This document shows positions 24,119-34,912 of a stretch of DNA of 64,000 nt, piece after piece. Location of the stretch: positions 248,001 to 312,000 of the forward strand of contig NC_015581.1 of the NCBI RefSeq assembly GCF_000214825.1, read 5' to 3'. The position numbers and the translations under genes were made by a program. The DNA is from Thiomicrospira cyclica ALM1. Its GTDB lineage: Bacteria > Pseudomonadota > Gammaproteobacteria > Thiomicrospirales > Thiomicrospiraceae. Numbering within the stretch: position 1 is the first letter of the stretch; every line of letters begins with the position of its first letter. The notes under the pieces are model-generated. The model made no database searches. It had not been told where the DNA came from and saw only the letters and a list, made by a program, of their open reading frames with translations.

Positions 24119-25498
24119 ATGCCAAACTGGAAAATATGGGGATTAAGCCTGGTGATGGTGTTTAGCCATCCGTTATACGCGTACGAAAGCCCAACGCTTT
24201 TTGAAACCCAGTTAGACAACGGGATGCAAGTGATCGTCAAATCCGACCACCGGTCGCCGATTGTCGTGCATCAGGTCTGGTACCGAGTAGGAGCTAATTA
24301 CGAGCCTACTCATCTTACCGGTATCTCACATATGCTCGAACACATGATGTTTAAAGGTACCTATAACCAAGCCCCAGGTGAATTCTCGCGTGAAGTCTCC
24401 CGTCTTGGCGGCCGCGATAACGCATTTACCTCCGCCAATTACACCGCCTATTTTCAAATTGTCGGCCGAGACCATCTATCCCGCATGATGGCAATGGAAG
24501 CCGACCGCATGGCGAACCTAAAACTCACCGAAGAAGAATTTCAGCCAGAGCGCAATGTCGTCATCCAAGAACGCCTATGGGCGGTTGATGATCGTCCCAA
24601 CTCGCGCTTGTTTGAACAATTTAAAGCCACCGCATTTATGAGTAGCCCCGAGCGCAATCCGATTATCGGCTGGATGGATGACATCAAAAATTACACCTTA
24701 GAAGACCTGCAGGCCTGGTACGACCGCTGGTATTCCCCCAGTAACGCCACTCTAGTTATTGTCGGCGACATTACCCCAGATGAAGTGATGACCTATGCTC
24801 AACAAACCTACGGTCAAATTCCTGCCCGCGAAATCGCACCGCCACGTTCTGCTGTCGAAATACCCCAGCAAGGCCAGCGTCGCATTATCTTAAAAGATGC
24901 CGTGCCCGTGCCCAGCTTACTGATCGGCTTTCATGCGCCCACCTTGGTCACAGCGGAAGACCCAACCGATGTCTATGCGCTGGCGGTACTCAGCAGTATC
25001 TTAGGCGGCAATGACAGCTCAAGACTCACCCAAGCGCTAGTACGAGATACCCAGCTGGCCAGCTCGGCCGGTAGTTTTTATCGCTTTTTGGGTCGCCTAG
25101 GCACCCAATTTGCCCTCAGTGCGCAACCTAATCCAGGGGTCACGGTAGCCGAGCTCGAAGCCGCATTATTAGAGCAGATTAGTCGCTTACAAACCGAGCC
25201 GGTCACCCAGTCAGAGCTTAATCGCGTGCTAGCACAAGCCGAAGCCGCACACGTATTCAGTCAAGACTCCATTCAATCCCAAGCCAATATGCTCGGGATG
25301 TTAGTCAGTGTTGGCCTGCCAGCATCCACCTTCGATGACTATGTTAGCAACCTTCGCCAAGTCACCCCCGAAGACATTCAACGGGTCGCCAACCAATATT
25401 TACAACTCGATCAATCCACGGTCGCTATTTTAGAGCCCAGTGGCGAAACCAACCGCCGTCCTGCGGCCAGACCCGACTTCGGAGGGAGATCGCACTAA
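24119..25498 (+). CDS. M16 family zinc peptidase, active subunit, exported
   Basis: A pitrilysin-type metallopeptidase of about 459 residues with a Sec signal peptide (MPNWKIWGLSLVMVFSHPLYA), so it is probably periplasmic. The inverted zinc motif HxxEH is intact (HMLEHMMFKGT), and the distal glutamate is expected in ERNVVIQERLW. The C-terminal M16_C domain is present. ATG 24119 is chosen over the in-frame ATG 24095 because CAGGAG (24107-24112) fits it and it begins the signal peptide. It overlaps the next gene by one base (TAATG). Such an active/inactive pair typically forms one heterodimer. The substrate is unknown. Confidence 0.92.
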   Translation: MPNWKIWGLSLVMVFSHPLYAYESPTLFETQLDNGMQVIVKSDHRSPIVVHQVWYRVGANYEPTHLTGISHMLEHMMFKGTYNQAPGEFSREVSRLGGRDNAFTSANYTAYFQIVGRDHLSRMMAMEADRMANLKLTEEEFQPERNVVIQERLWAVDDRPNSRLFEQFKATAFMSSPERNPIIGWMDDIKNYTLEDLQAWYDRWYSPSNATLVIVGDITPDEVMTYAQQTYGQIPAREIAPPRSAVEIPQQGQRRIILKDAVPVPSLLIGFHAPTLVTAEDPTDVYALAVLSSILGGNDSSRLTQALVRDTQLASSAGSFYRFLGRLGTQFALSAQPNPGVTVAELEAALLEQISRLQTEPVTQSELNRVLAQAEAAHVFSQDSIQSQANMLGMLVSVGLPASTFDDYVSNLRQVTPEDIQRVANQYLQLDQSTVAILEPSGETNRRPAARPDFGGRSH

Positions 25499-26850
25499 TG
25501 AACAACTTACAACGTCTTAATCCATTAAAACGGCTTAAAAACCTGATCGCAGCCAGTGCCTCAGCGCTGATGCTAAGTCTGAGTCAGCCGGTGCTGGCAC
25601 AGCTCGACATCCAAACTTGGCAAACGCAAGAGGGCGCCAAGGTGCTGTTTGTCGCGACGCCAGAACTCCCGATGATGGATATCGAATTGCTATTTGATGC
25701 CGGCAGTGCCCGAGATGGTGCGCAACCAGGCCTGGCCAATTTTACCGGCAACATGATCGGGCTGGCCACCAGTCAGCGTAATGAGCAAGCCATTGCCGAT
25801 GGCTTTAACGACTTAGGCGCGGTGTTTAACTCCAATGTTAACCGTGACATGACCCGTTTTTCACTGCGCAGCCTAACCCGTGAACCTTTGCTGACTGCGG
25901 CGCTCGACCTATTTACAGAAGTGATTGCTGATGCCGAATTTCCAGCCGACATCATGCAACGCGATCGCGTGCGTTTGCTACAAGCTATGCAACAAGCCGA
26001 CGAAGTCGCCGGTCAATATGCGCGCAAAGTGTTTTGGCAACGTCTCTATCAAGATCATCCCTATGGTCAGGATGTCGCAGGTGACAGCGAAGTTATTGAA
26101 CAGCTAACGCCGATGGATCTGGATGCCTTCTATCGCCAATACTATGTGGCGCAAAATGCGCAAATTTCGATTGTCGGTGATCTCAGTCAATCGCAAGCCA
26201 AGGCGATTGCACAAGCCATCAGTGAGCGTCTAGCCAGCGGTGTTAAAGCCACCGCAATACCTACGCCAGAACCGGTAACCCCCGGATTAGAGGTGGTGGA
26301 ATTTACCGCCAATCAAACTCAATACTTTGCGGGTCAGCTGGGTGTCGAACGCGGTCACCCCGACTACTATGCCTTATTTCTAGGTAATCACCTGCTCGGC
26401 GGCAGTGGTTTTGCCTCATTGCTGGTGGAAGAGGTGCGCGAAAAGCGCGGCTTGGTTTACAGCGTGTTTAGCTTTTTTGCTCCAATGCGCGAAGCCGGTC
26501 CCTGGATGATTGGCTTATCAACCGCCAATAACCAAGCGCAAGAAGCCGACCAAGTCGTTAAAGAAACGCTGCTCGGCTTCTTGGAGGATTTTGATGATGC
26601 CAAATTTGCCGACATCAAACAAAACCTACTCGGCGGCTGGCCGATGCGCTTTGATACCAACGATAAAATTCTTGGCTATCTCACCATGATTGGGTTTTAT
26701 GACCTCCCGCTCGATTACTTAGAAGCCTTTCCAGCGGCCATCGAAGCACTCGAAAAAGCGGACGTACTCGCCGCCTGGCGTCAGCATATTCATCCCGACA
26801 ATTTGTTTACCCTAATGGTTGGACAACCGGTGCTCGATGCCACACCATAA
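25498..26850 (+). CDS. M16 family peptidase-like protein, non-catalytic subunit
   Basis: A 450-residue homologue of the preceding peptidase with a signal peptide (about residues 1-35, ending VLAQ). At the zinc-site position it reads NFTGNMIGLATSQR, so HxxEH is missing and it should not be catalytic. An intact M16_C-like domain (EEVREKRGLVYSVFSF) is present. In known M16B pairs such a subunit completes the chamber and binds substrate; that role here is inference. GGAGGGAG lies just before its ATG, and it is translationally coupled to the active subunit. Confidence 0.9.
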   Translation: MNNLQRLNPLKRLKNLIAASASALMLSLSQPVLAQLDIQTWQTQEGAKVLFVATPELPMMDIELLFDAGSARDGAQPGLANFTGNMIGLATSQRNEQAIADGFNDLGAVFNSNVNRDMTRFSLRSLTREPLLTAALDLFTEVIADAEFPADIMQRDRVRLLQAMQQADEVAGQYARKVFWQRLYQDHPYGQDVAGDSEVIEQLTPMDLDAFYRQYYVAQNAQISIVGDLSQSQAKAIAQAISERLASGVKATAIPTPEPVTPGLEVVEFTANQTQYFAGQLGVERGHPDYYALFLGNHLLGGSGFASLLVEEVREKRGLVYSVFSFFAPMREAGPWMIGLSTANNQAQEADQVVKETLLGFLEDFDDAKFADIKQNLLGGWPMRFDTNDKILGYLTMIGFYDLPLDYLEAFPAAIEALEKADVLAAWRQHIHPDNLFTLMVGQPVLDATP

Positions 26851-27484
26851 ACCGGCATCGGCAAAAACACTGGCTACCGGCCAAGTGCGCATTATTGGCG
26901 GTGATGCGCGTGGCCGCAAGTTGCAAGTGCTCGACCAACCCGGATTGCGTCCAACCAGCGACCGAGTCCGAGAAACCCTATTCAACTGGTTGCAGTTTGA
27001 TATAGCAGGCACCCGCTGCTTAGACGCCTATGCGGGCTCGGGTGCGCTCGGCTTCGAAGCCCTATCCCGCGGCGCCGCCAGCGTTACGCTGCTCGAAAAA
27101 AGTCCACAGGTTGCAAATTGCCTACAAAACAACCTTAATCAATGGCAACAAGCAGGCCTGGTTAGTCCCGACAGTCGCGTCATAATAACCGACACGCTCA
27201 AATGGCTACAAACCCAGCCAGCCAGCACGCCCAACGAACCCTTTAAGACCTATAAGCCCTATGACATCATCTTTCTCGATCCGCCTTTTATGCAAGACCT
27301 GTTGGCAAAAACACTCGACCTGCTTATCCATTCGAACTGGATTCATGCCGACACATGGCTTTACTTAGAGCACGAAAAAGGGCAAACTTGGCCTGCACTA
27401 CCGGCGAACTGGCACTGTCACCGTGAAAAAACCACGGCACAAGTCGCTTTCAGCCTCTGGCGTCAACAACGCGCATCCGATTAA
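26837..27484 (+). CDS. rsmD: 16S rRNA (guanine-966 N2)-methyltransferase
   Basis: A Rossmann-fold methyltransferase for G966 of 16S rRNA, acting on the assembled small subunit. Motifs: RIIGGDARGRKL and RPTSDRVRETLFNWL at the N-terminus, AdoMet-binding LDAYAGSGALGFEALSRGA, and the catalytic DPPF in IIFLDPPFMQ. ATG 26837 (215 residues) is preferred; TTG 26819 would add six residues. It overlaps the end of the M16 gene by 14 bases, so it belongs to that operon. coaD follows 45 bases later, a widespread rsmD-coaD pairing. Confidence 0.94.
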   Translation: MPHHKPASAKTLATGQVRIIGGDARGRKLQVLDQPGLRPTSDRVRETLFNWLQFDIAGTRCLDAYAGSGALGFEALSRGAASVTLLEKSPQVANCLQNNLNQWQQAGLVSPDSRVIITDTLKWLQTQPASTPNEPFKTYKPYDIIFLDPPFMQDLLAKTLDLLIHSNWIHADTWLYLEHEKGQTWPALPANWHCHREKTTAQVAFSLWRQQRASD

Positions 27485-27511
27485 TTCTTGTGCACCAGAC
27501 TACCGAAATAA

Positions 27512-28796
<1,285 letters not shown>

Positions 28797-28977
28797 AATA
28801 TATTACTGTTTAATTATATTACGCCCAGCTGTACCAATAATTCTAATAGAAAAGCTTAATGGGGTTATCGGCAGGCCTAGCGCCAATGCCACAAGCAATA
28901 AAGCATCAAATACGTAGTGTGCTAAAATAATCCAATATTGCAACAACCACCCAAATCACCTAACCGAAGGACGTTCT

Positions 28978-30392
<1,415 letters not shown>

Positions 30393-30566
30393 GATCAAAT
30401 GGTTGGGTTAGCCCTCTAAAAAAGGCGTAGGGCTATACTCTGCTGACGCCTCTTTTTTCGCAGAAAAAAGCCGAAGGAGGCATGGGTATAGACCGAAAGC
30501 CTTTAGTGCATAGTTCAAAAGCGAAACCGATTTATAACCGGGTTCGCTTTTTTATTTGGAATCGTC
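30393..30566 (+). promoter_or_regulatory. Structured spacer between argB and TauE/SafE gene
   Basis: Several inverted repeats are packed here. GGCGT (30424-30428) pairs with ACGCC (30446-30450). CTTTTTTC (30452-30459) pairs with GAAAAAAG (30463-30470). A pairing between GGGCTATAC near 30430 and GGGTATAGACC near 30484 could enclose both, with mismatches. Finally, AAAAGCGAA near 30517 pairs with TTCGCTTTT near 30543 and runs into T residues, 20 bases before the permease ATG. The last looks like a terminator in the leader of the next gene. The whole could be an argB terminator plus a regulated leader. I could not match it to a riboswitch class. Confidence 0.5.
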
Positions 30567-31337
30567 ATGCTAGAACAACTGCTGCTCTTTGTAATTTCCC
30601 TGGTTGCGAATTTGTTATCGGCCTTAGCGGGTGGTGGGGCAGGCCTGCTACAACTGCCTGCCTTGTTATTTTTAGGCCTGCCATTTGGCGTAGCACTTGC
30701 CACCCATAAGGTCGCCAGTGTGTTTTTGGGGCTAGGCGCGACCGCACGCCACTGGCGCAGTTCCACTCTCGATTGGCGATTTGCCGCATTTATCCTTGCC
30801 TGCGGACTGCCCGGAGTTCTACTCGGAGCCAGCCTTATTTTGCAGGTTGACGAACGCTGGGCGACCTTTGCGCTTGGTGTGCTCACGCTCAGTCTGGGGA
30901 TTTATTCCTGGCTCAAACCCGAACTCGGCCAGCACGCGCAACCGCAAAACCGCCAAATAGCAGGCCTGCTAATAGGTGGTGCAGTTATTCTCATGATCGG
31001 TGTTCTTAATGGCTCGCTCACCTCTGGCACCGGGTTATTCGTAACCCTATGGCTAGTGCGTTGGTTTGGTTTAGACTACAAAGCGGCGGTAGCCTACACC
31101 CTCGTGCTGGTGGGCATTTTCTGGAACGGCGCTGGTGCAATAACTCTTGGAATCCTCGGCGATATCCAGTGGAGCTGGCTACCCGCGCTCATTCTCGGCT
31201 CGCTGATTGGCGGCTACTTAGGCGCCCATCTCTCCATTGTTAAAGGCAACAAGCTCATCAAGCGCGCCTTCGAAATTATTACCGTGCTGGTCGGCCTAGC
31301 GCTGATTTACCAGGCCTGGTTCACACCCCATATTTAG
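30567..31337 (+). CDS. TauE/SafE family permease (TSUP)
   Basis: A 256-residue inner-membrane protein with seven or eight hydrophobic segments, arranged as two similar halves as in the TSUP family. Signatures are the N-terminal [39 protein letters not shown] and the second-half [16 protein letters not shown] with [12 protein letters not shown]. Family members export sulfite, sulfoacetate or related anions; a role in sulfur metabolism fits a suspected sulfur oxidiser, but the substrate cannot be read from sequence. Three CAGGCCTG copies lie in the gene. It overlaps the convergent pyrE by 17 bases. Confidence 0.88.
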   Translation: MLEQLLLFVISLVANLLSALAGGGAGLLQLPALLFLGLPFGVALATHKVASVFLGLGATARHWRSSTLDWRFAAFILACGLPGVLLGASLILQVDERWATFALGVLTLSLGIYSWLKPELGQHAQPQNRQIAGLLIGGAVILMIGVLNGSLTSGTGLFVTLWLVRWFGLDYKAAVAYTLVLVGIFWNGAGAITLGILGDIQWSWLPALILGSLIGGYLGAHLSIVKGNKLIKRAFEIITVLVGLALIYQAWFTPHI

Positions 31338-31965
31338 TGCGGTAAGCCTGCATGGCCGCCAAAGTGGCGGCATCTGCCGTGCCCGTAGCGCCATCCGCCA
31401 AATAGGCAATTAAATCATGCAGATTCAAAATACTCATCACCGGCAAGCCGTACTGCTGTTCCACTTCCTGAATTGCCGACAACTCACCTTGGCCACGCTC
31501 CATACGATCCAGAGCCACCACCACACCGGCAGGCGTTGCGCCATGCTGATGAATCAAATCAATCGACTCCCGAATTGCGGTGCCAGCGGTAATCACATCG
31601 TCAATAATCAAAATACGCCCACTCAGAGCATGGCCCACAATTTGACCTCCCTCACCGTGATCCTTAATTTCTTTACGATTAAACGCATAGGGCTTATTAA
31701 TCCCAAAATCGCGCGCCAGTGCCACGCTGGTCGTCGCCGCTAACGGAATGCCCTTATAAGCCGGGCCAAACAACACATCAAACTCAACGCCAGACGCAGC
31801 AATCGCCGCGGCATAGGCCTGCGACAACTGATCCAAATGCGCCCCAGTATTAAACAAACCGGCATTAAAAAAATACGGACTCACGCGCCCCGACTTCAAG
31901 GTAAACTCACCCCATTTCAACACGCCCACATCGGCAATAAAATTAATAAAGTCTGCTTTATTCAT
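31321..31965 (-). CDS. pyrE: Orotate phosphoribosyltransferase
   Basis: Transfers phosphoribose from PRPP to orotate, giving orotidine 5'-phosphate. The protein has 214 residues (213 in E. coli). The start [21 protein letters not shown] is placed at ATG 31965, preceded by AGGGA; upstream in-frame codons have no family support. Signatures: [40 protein letters not shown], and the PRPP loop [16 protein letters not shown]. It is the step after the dihydroorotate dehydrogenase encoded at 10370. Confidence 0.96.
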   Translation of the reverse strand: MNKADFINFIADVGVLKWGEFTLKSGRVSPYFFNAGLFNTGAHLDQLSQAYAAAIAASGVEFDVLFGPAYKGIPLAATTSVALARDFGINKPYAFNRKEIKDHGEGGQIVGHALSGRILIIDDVITAGTAIRESIDLIHQHGATPAGVVVALDRMERGQGELSAIQEVEQQYGLPVMSILNLHDLIAYLADGATGTADAATLAAMQAYRTKYGV

Positions 31966-32210
31966 GGTAAAAATCCCTGTTAATAACCTATTAATTCGAC
32001 AAAAATAATGCCTCAAATCATAGAGTGGCGCTCGGCATCTGGCAAGCCTTTTTACAACCAATGCCGGTTAAATCCTGTTCAGCTCGCGCAGGACTTGCTA
32101 AACTATTCAACAAATAATTACCAGTAACGGTTACCATTCTGCTGGTCGCACCCTGGATGCACAGCTTTGCCGGCTGGTTACAATAACGCTTCACAACTCG
32201 GGTACACTCA

Positions 32211-33311
32211 ATGCAAGCTCGTCTTATTCAGCAACAGCGTCAAACGCACCCCGATAGCGCACAACCGGCCTGGCTGGTCACTCTGGCCGCCGACAGCCCC
32301 ATCGACTTTCAGCCGGGCGACTGGGTTACCGTTACCGGCACCAATCAGCCCGCTTGGGTTGATGCTATTTTGGCACAACTCCAGCTTAGCCCCGACACGC
32401 CAGTCAGCCTGCGCCGAGCAGGGCAGGTGAGCGCCCGCGAAGCCCTAACGCACCACCTAGAAATCACTCTGCTCGATCCAGCGTTACTGGGCAAGTTAAG
32501 TCGCCAGTTTGGTTATACCGACTGGCCCGACCGCGATGCCATGCGAGCCTATGCCGACAGCCGCGACCTGCTCGACCTGCTCATCGAATACCCCGACATT
32601 GCTGACATGGGCGAGCAGCTCCTGCCGTTGCTCACGCCGCTACTGCCGCGTTATTACTCGATTGCCAGCGCGCCAAATCCTACTGCGCCCACCCAGTTCG
32701 ATATTTTATTTAAGCAAATCGAAATCCAGCGCCGTGGTCGCAGCCGTTATGGCGTCACATCGAGCAGTCTGGCGCACGCGCAACCGGGCGACCTCTTTGA
32801 TATTGCAATCAAACCCAATCCCCAATTTCGTTTGCCAGCAGACCCCGCAACGCCGATCACCATGATTGCCGCCGGCACCGGTTTGGCTCCGTTCCTCAGC
32901 TTCATGCAAGCCCGAGTCGCACAAGGTGCTAATCAGGGTGCTCATAACAACCAACTCTACTTTGGCGAAACCCACGCCCAACAACGATTTTTGGCGCAAC
33001 ACCAACTCACCGCCTGGCAACAAGCAGGCCTGCTCAATTTGGTCACCGCATTTTCGCGCGATCCACAACCCGCCGAGCACCCAAGCCCATACTATGTGCA
33101 ACACGCACTCATCCACCAGCAGGCCTGGTTAAACGCCTGGCAAGCGGGTGGGCATATTTATGTGTGTGGAAGTAAGCAAGGACTCGCGAAAGGGGTAGAA
33201 GCCGCCATCAAGCAGGCCTGGTTGGCCGCTGGCATTTATCCCGCCTCGGCGTTGGAACAGGCCTGGTTAGACGCCCGCAAAGCGGGGCGCATCCAACTCG
33301 ACGTTTATTGA
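32211..33311 (+). CDS. CysJ-like NADPH reductase lacking the flavodoxin domain
   Basis: 366 residues that align with the C-terminal half of sulfite reductase flavoprotein CysJ. An FAD domain with its connecting insert ends in LLPRYYSIASAP, the FAD motif. NFRLP-like QFRLPADPATPITMI and GTGLAPFLSFMQAR give the NADPH domain, HIYVCGSKQGLAKGVE follows, and the protein ends LDVY as in CysJ. The FMN-binding flavodoxin domain is absent, so it would need a separate flavodoxin or another acceptor. No cysI is nearby. No ribosome site is obvious before ATG 32211. Four CAGGCCTG copies cluster near its 3' end, three of them read as Gln-Ala-Trp. The true substrate is unknown. Confidence 0.82.
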   Translation: MQARLIQQQRQTHPDSAQPAWLVTLAADSPIDFQPGDWVTVTGTNQPAWVDAILAQLQLSPDTPVSLRRAGQVSAREALTHHLEITLLDPALLGKLSRQFGYTDWPDRDAMRAYADSRDLLDLLIEYPDIADMGEQLLPLLTPLLPRYYSIASAPNPTAPTQFDILFKQIEIQRRGRSRYGVTSSSLAHAQPGDLFDIAIKPNPQFRLPADPATPITMIAAGTGLAPFLSFMQARVAQGANQGAHNNQLYFGETHAQQRFLAQHQLTAWQQAGLLNLVTAFSRDPQPAEHPSPYYVQHALIHQQAWLNAWQAGGHIYVCGSKQGLAKGVEAAIKQAWLAAGIYPASALEQAWLDARKAGRIQLDVY

Positions 33312-34822
33312 ATCGTTAAATAAAATCCTGCCGCTTCTAAACGCTTGGCCTCAATATCCAAGTCCATGGCGGTTAATGGATGCTGTTCCAGCCAACCCTC
33401 TTCAAACACCAGTTTCAACTGATGATCCAACGAACTGGCATCAATCTGCAACAACACCTCGGGCGAATCCAAATCGCGACCGCGGTGAATTCGCACCGCC
33501 AAGCGCAACAGCACCGTTAAAAACACCAGCTTAATATTGTGCGGCTCAAATAAATTATCAAACGCCTCTTTTATAAATTTGCCGCGATGGTTTAGCATCA
33601 TCGCCGCCAGCATTTGTTTTTCTTGGTTGGTAAAACCCGCCAGGTCAGCATTTTCAAGTAAATAAGCCGAATGATGGCGATAACGCTTATAACTAATCGC
33701 CATCCCGCATTCATGCAACTGCGCAGCCCATTCCAACAGCTTAGGATAATTGTATTCCGTGTCATGCAACTGCCAAGTATTGTGCGCCTGATGATACAAA
33801 CGTCGAGCGGTATGTACCACTTGCTTCGCCTGCGCCGTATCCACCCGCATCCAATTTTGCATCGCCAACACACTCTGTTCGCGGCTATCCTCATTTTGCA
33901 AGCGTCCCAGGGTGTCGAACACCAAACCCTCGCGCAACGCATTCTGACTCACCAGCATTGTCGAAATACTCAGCTCCTCAAAGGTCGCAATCAAAATGGC
34001 CAAGCCAGCGGCAATCACCGGACGGCGATCATCTTTTAAGCCCAGAATCGTCGCATCCATCGCACTGCCGGCCTTAATCAATTCGCCGCGAAGTTGTTGC
34101 AAGCCACTCAGTTGAATAGTGCCATCGGTGCTCCACTGATTTTCTTGCAAAATTTGGCTAAGCGACTTAATCGTGCCCGAAGCCCCATAAGCACTATCCC
34201 AGCCCTGCTTAGTCAGGTTTTTGCGATGTGGTCGCAAAATCTGGCGCGCACTGGCAATGGCTCGATTCATCCGGTCGGCGGTAATCACATCATCTGCAAA
34301 AAAAGTTTGGGTTAAACTTACACAACCCATTTCAGTGCTCGTCAAATGCTGGTTTTCAAAGCCCTGACCAATAATATACTCGGTACTGCCGCCGCCAATA
34401 TCCATCACCAACCGCTGTTCTGTGCTTTTAGGCAAACCATGCACCACGCCCAAAAAAATCAGCCGGGCTTCTTCTTGGCCCGAAATAATTTCAATATGAT
34501 GGCCCAAGGCCTCGCCGGCGGCACGTAAAAATCGCCGAGAATTTTGCGCATTGCGAAGGGTGTTGGTGCCCACGGCACGAATATTTTGGGCGGGTAAATG
34601 TTTAATCAACTGCCCAAAGCGCGTCAAACAGGTCAAAGCGTTTTCAATGGCCTCATCCGACAACCAGCCCTGGCTATCTAAGCCAGACCGCAGTCGCACC
34701 ATTTCTTTATGCTTGTCAATCACTTGTAATTGATGGTCACGCTCACGTGCCAAAATCATATGAAAGCTGTTGGAACCCAAATCAATGGCGGCGTATAAAT
34801 CCGACTCTGGACGTTCGATCAT
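33305..34822 (-). CDS. ppx: Exopolyphosphatase (Ppx/GppA family)
   Basis: The product (505 residues) releases phosphate from the ends of polyphosphate or hydrolyses pppGpp. The ASKHA-type phosphate motifs are AAIDLGSNSFHMIL near the N-terminus and VMDIGGGSTEYIIG. The catalytic glutamate is expected in SGQEEARLIFLG. The C-terminal third is an HD-like helical domain (AAQLHECGMAISYKRYRHHSAYLL), as in E. coli Ppx. It lies 90 bases after ppk on the same strand, which favours Ppx over GppA. It overlaps the convergent reductase gene by 7 bases. Confidence 0.93.
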   Translation of the reverse strand: MIERPESDLYAAIDLGSNSFHMILARERDHQLQVIDKHKEMVRLRSGLDSQGWLSDEAIENALTCLTRFGQLIKHLPAQNIRAVGTNTLRNAQNSRRFLRAAGEALGHHIEIISGQEEARLIFLGVVHGLPKSTEQRLVMDIGGGSTEYIIGQGFENQHLTSTEMGCVSLTQTFFADDVITADRMNRAIASARQILRPHRKNLTKQGWDSAYGASGTIKSLSQILQENQWSTDGTIQLSGLQQLRGELIKAGSAMDATILGLKDDRRPVIAAGLAILIATFEELSISTMLVSQNALREGLVFDTLGRLQNEDSREQSVLAMQNWMRVDTAQAKQVVHTARRLYHQAHNTWQLHDTEYNYPKLLEWAAQLHECGMAISYKRYRHHSAYLLENADLAGFTNQEKQMLAAMMLNHRGKFIKEAFDNLFEPHNIKLVFLTVLLRLAVRIHRGRDLDSPEVLLQIDASSLDHQLKLVFEEGWLEQHPLTAMDLDIEAKRLEAAGFYLTIQ

Positions 34823-34912
34823 AACTGTCTTTTTTCACAACTGGGGAAAAGGAAGGGCTCAAGTGTAACCCATTTAGGTATGGCAAACCAAGCAAATTGG
34901 CTTGCCGAGCTA

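Noticed and set aside
30393-30500. Glycine riboswitch before the TauE/SafE gene
   Set aside because: Only GCCGAAGGAGGC resembles the aptamer. The conserved CUCUCAGG element and the second aptamer are missing, and the gene is not a glycine gene.
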